Source of the DNA: Belliella kenyensis
Lineage (GTDB): Bacteria; Bacteroidota; Bacteroidia; Cytophagales; Cyclobacteriaceae
Length of the DNA: 64,000 bases
Direction: 5' to 3'
Assembly (NCBI RefSeq): GCF_022549675.1
Contig: NZ_JAKZGR010000013.1
Coordinates: 62,001-126,000, forward strand
Shown here: piece after piece, positions 63,451 through 64,000 of the stretch
How the letters are laid out: the number at the start of each line of letters is the position of its first letter
Numbering within the stretch: position 1 is the first letter of the stretch
Notes under the pieces: model-generated
What the model was told of the DNA's origin: nothing
Seen by the model: the letters and a program-made list of their open reading frames with translations, nothing else
The model's database searches: none
Program-made: the position numbers and the translations under genes

Positions 63451-63882
63451 TTAAATTTTCTCATGCACGGATAGACCTTCTACATATGCTTTGAAATTGT
63501 CAACAATTGCCTGCCAACCTGCCTTTTGTAATACAACATCATTCAACTGATCTGGCTCAAATCGCTCAATCAATAAAACATCCTCGTCCTCCTGTTGAAA
63601 ACTAACTTCTACAGCTCTCCCATCATCAAGAGTAAATGTGAGTCTATTTTTTTCTTCAACAAGTTCAAAAACACCCTTGAAATCAAATGACATACTCCCA
63701 TCTTTTGCTGCCATTGTATATGAAAAACTACCACCTGCGTGTAGTTTTAGCTGAGCCAAAGGGCAATGCCATGTTTGAGTGGCGAAATTCCAATTCACAA
63801 TATGTTTTGGATCTGTCCAAGCATTCCAAACTTGCGCTAAGTTACTTTTTACATGTACACGAACTTCTATAGGATTTTTCAT
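63451..63882 (-). CDS. SRPBCC/AHSA1-family protein
   Basis: The 143-residue protein is an AHSA1-type (START-like) domain: PIEVRVHVKSNLAQVWNAWTDPKHIVNWN at the start, LHAGGSFSYTM in the middle, and GWQAIVDNFKAYVE near the end. This fold binds hydrophobic ligands; many members are uncharacterised (ATPase-activation or polyketide-type activity is not implied here). I start at 63882 (MKNPIEVRV); an in-frame ATG at 63954 adds an unlikely hydrophobic leader. The final 118 bases of the window hold nothing I can assign. Confidence 0.88.
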   Translation of the reverse strand: MKNPIEVRVHVKSNLAQVWNAWTDPKHIVNWNFATQTWHCPLAQLKLHAGGSFSYTMAAKDGSMSFDFKGVFELVEEKNRLTFTLDDGRAVEVSFQQEDEDVLLIERFEPDQLNDVVLQKAGWQAIVDNFKAYVEGLSVHEKI

Positions 63883-64000
63883 ATCTCTTGTGGTTTTGAC
63901 GTCAAATTTAAGGTATAAAAAATAAATTGACATTGAGTAAAAACGACAAAACAAAAGGCTATATACGACATCCTATAAGGCTTCGACTAGCCCATATTTT

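Noticed and set aside
1-64000. Mobile elements, phage genes, tRNA or rRNA genes
   Set aside because: No transposase, integrase, terminal inverted repeats, tRNA cloverleaf with a T-loop motif, or rRNA-like sequence was recognised; base composition and coding style look even throughout.

Overview
The window looks like a chromosomal segment of a Bacteroidota bacterium, most likely of the order Cytophagales and resembling Cyclobacteriaceae (Algoriphagus/Belliella type). This is inferred from gene content: two SusC/SusD pairs, a hybrid two-component regulator, a type IX secretion plug protein, a type III glutamine synthetase, menaquinone genes next to cytochrome bd oxidase, a Lacal_2735-type small protein, low GC, and promoters of the Bacteroidota type (TTG, about 19 nt, TAnnTTTG). 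I found no rRNA, tRNA, CRISPR array, insertion sequence or prophage. Almost all of it reads as core genome plus one polysaccharide utilisation locus (PUL).

Layout. 0-8 kb: 3' end of ychF, an orphan Cas6-type endoribonuclease, a T9SS plug protein, hslV, the E2 subunit of pyruvate dehydrogenase, a YheT-type hydrolase and an SRAP (HMCES/YedK) protein. 8-14 kb: an isolated SusC/SusD pair behind a 0.7-kb leader. 14-19 kb: a FabH-type ketoacyl synthase with an unknown partner, a large secreted MORN-repeat protein, a 54-residue Lacal_2735 protein and a W/Y-rich DUF6600-like surface protein. 19-32 kb: glutamine synthetase III, mtaB, then a minus-strand cluster lpxK - porin - miaE - FtsX-like permease - tandem ABC ATPase, with nif3-like and zinc-ribbon genes running the other way. 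32-39.5 kb: menI-menF-menD, a membrane-anchored XRE regulator, and cydAB. 39.6-51 kb: mpl, a DnaQ-like exonuclease, a giant AsmA protein, phosphofructokinase, an M28 peptidase whose stop codon lies in an octamer minisatellite, alkB, an LLM flavin oxidoreductase and a small lipoprotein. 51-63.4 kb: a PUL consisting of an unclassified predicted (alpha/alpha)6-barrel protein, a GH43 lipoprotein, SusD and SusC, with a divergent hybrid two-component sensor. The window ends with an SRPBCC/AHSA1 protein.

How the genes work together. menI, menF and menD supply steps of menaquinone synthesis, and the neighbouring cytochrome bd oxidase would oxidise menaquinol. The PUL is a complete sense-import-degrade unit: the hybrid sensor should detect an oligosaccharide in the periplasm, SusCD import it, and the GH43 and barrel proteins process it. 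A hairpin with a T-run just before the GH43 start may tune enzyme output relative to SusCD. The minus-strand cluster at 23-29.6 kb combines envelope building (LpxK, porin, FtsX-type transporter) with tRNA position-37 hydroxylation (MiaE).

The observations I rate highest are: (1) the tandem ABC ATPase, whose two halves are degenerate in complementary ways so that only one composite ATP site should be active, translationally coupled to an FtsX/MacB-type permease; (2) a stand-alone Cas6 next to ychF with no CRISPR array; (3) an 8-bp minisatellite of 22 units with a G-quadruplex motif, directly abutting and terminating the M28 peptidase gene; (4) the unclassified PUL enzyme.
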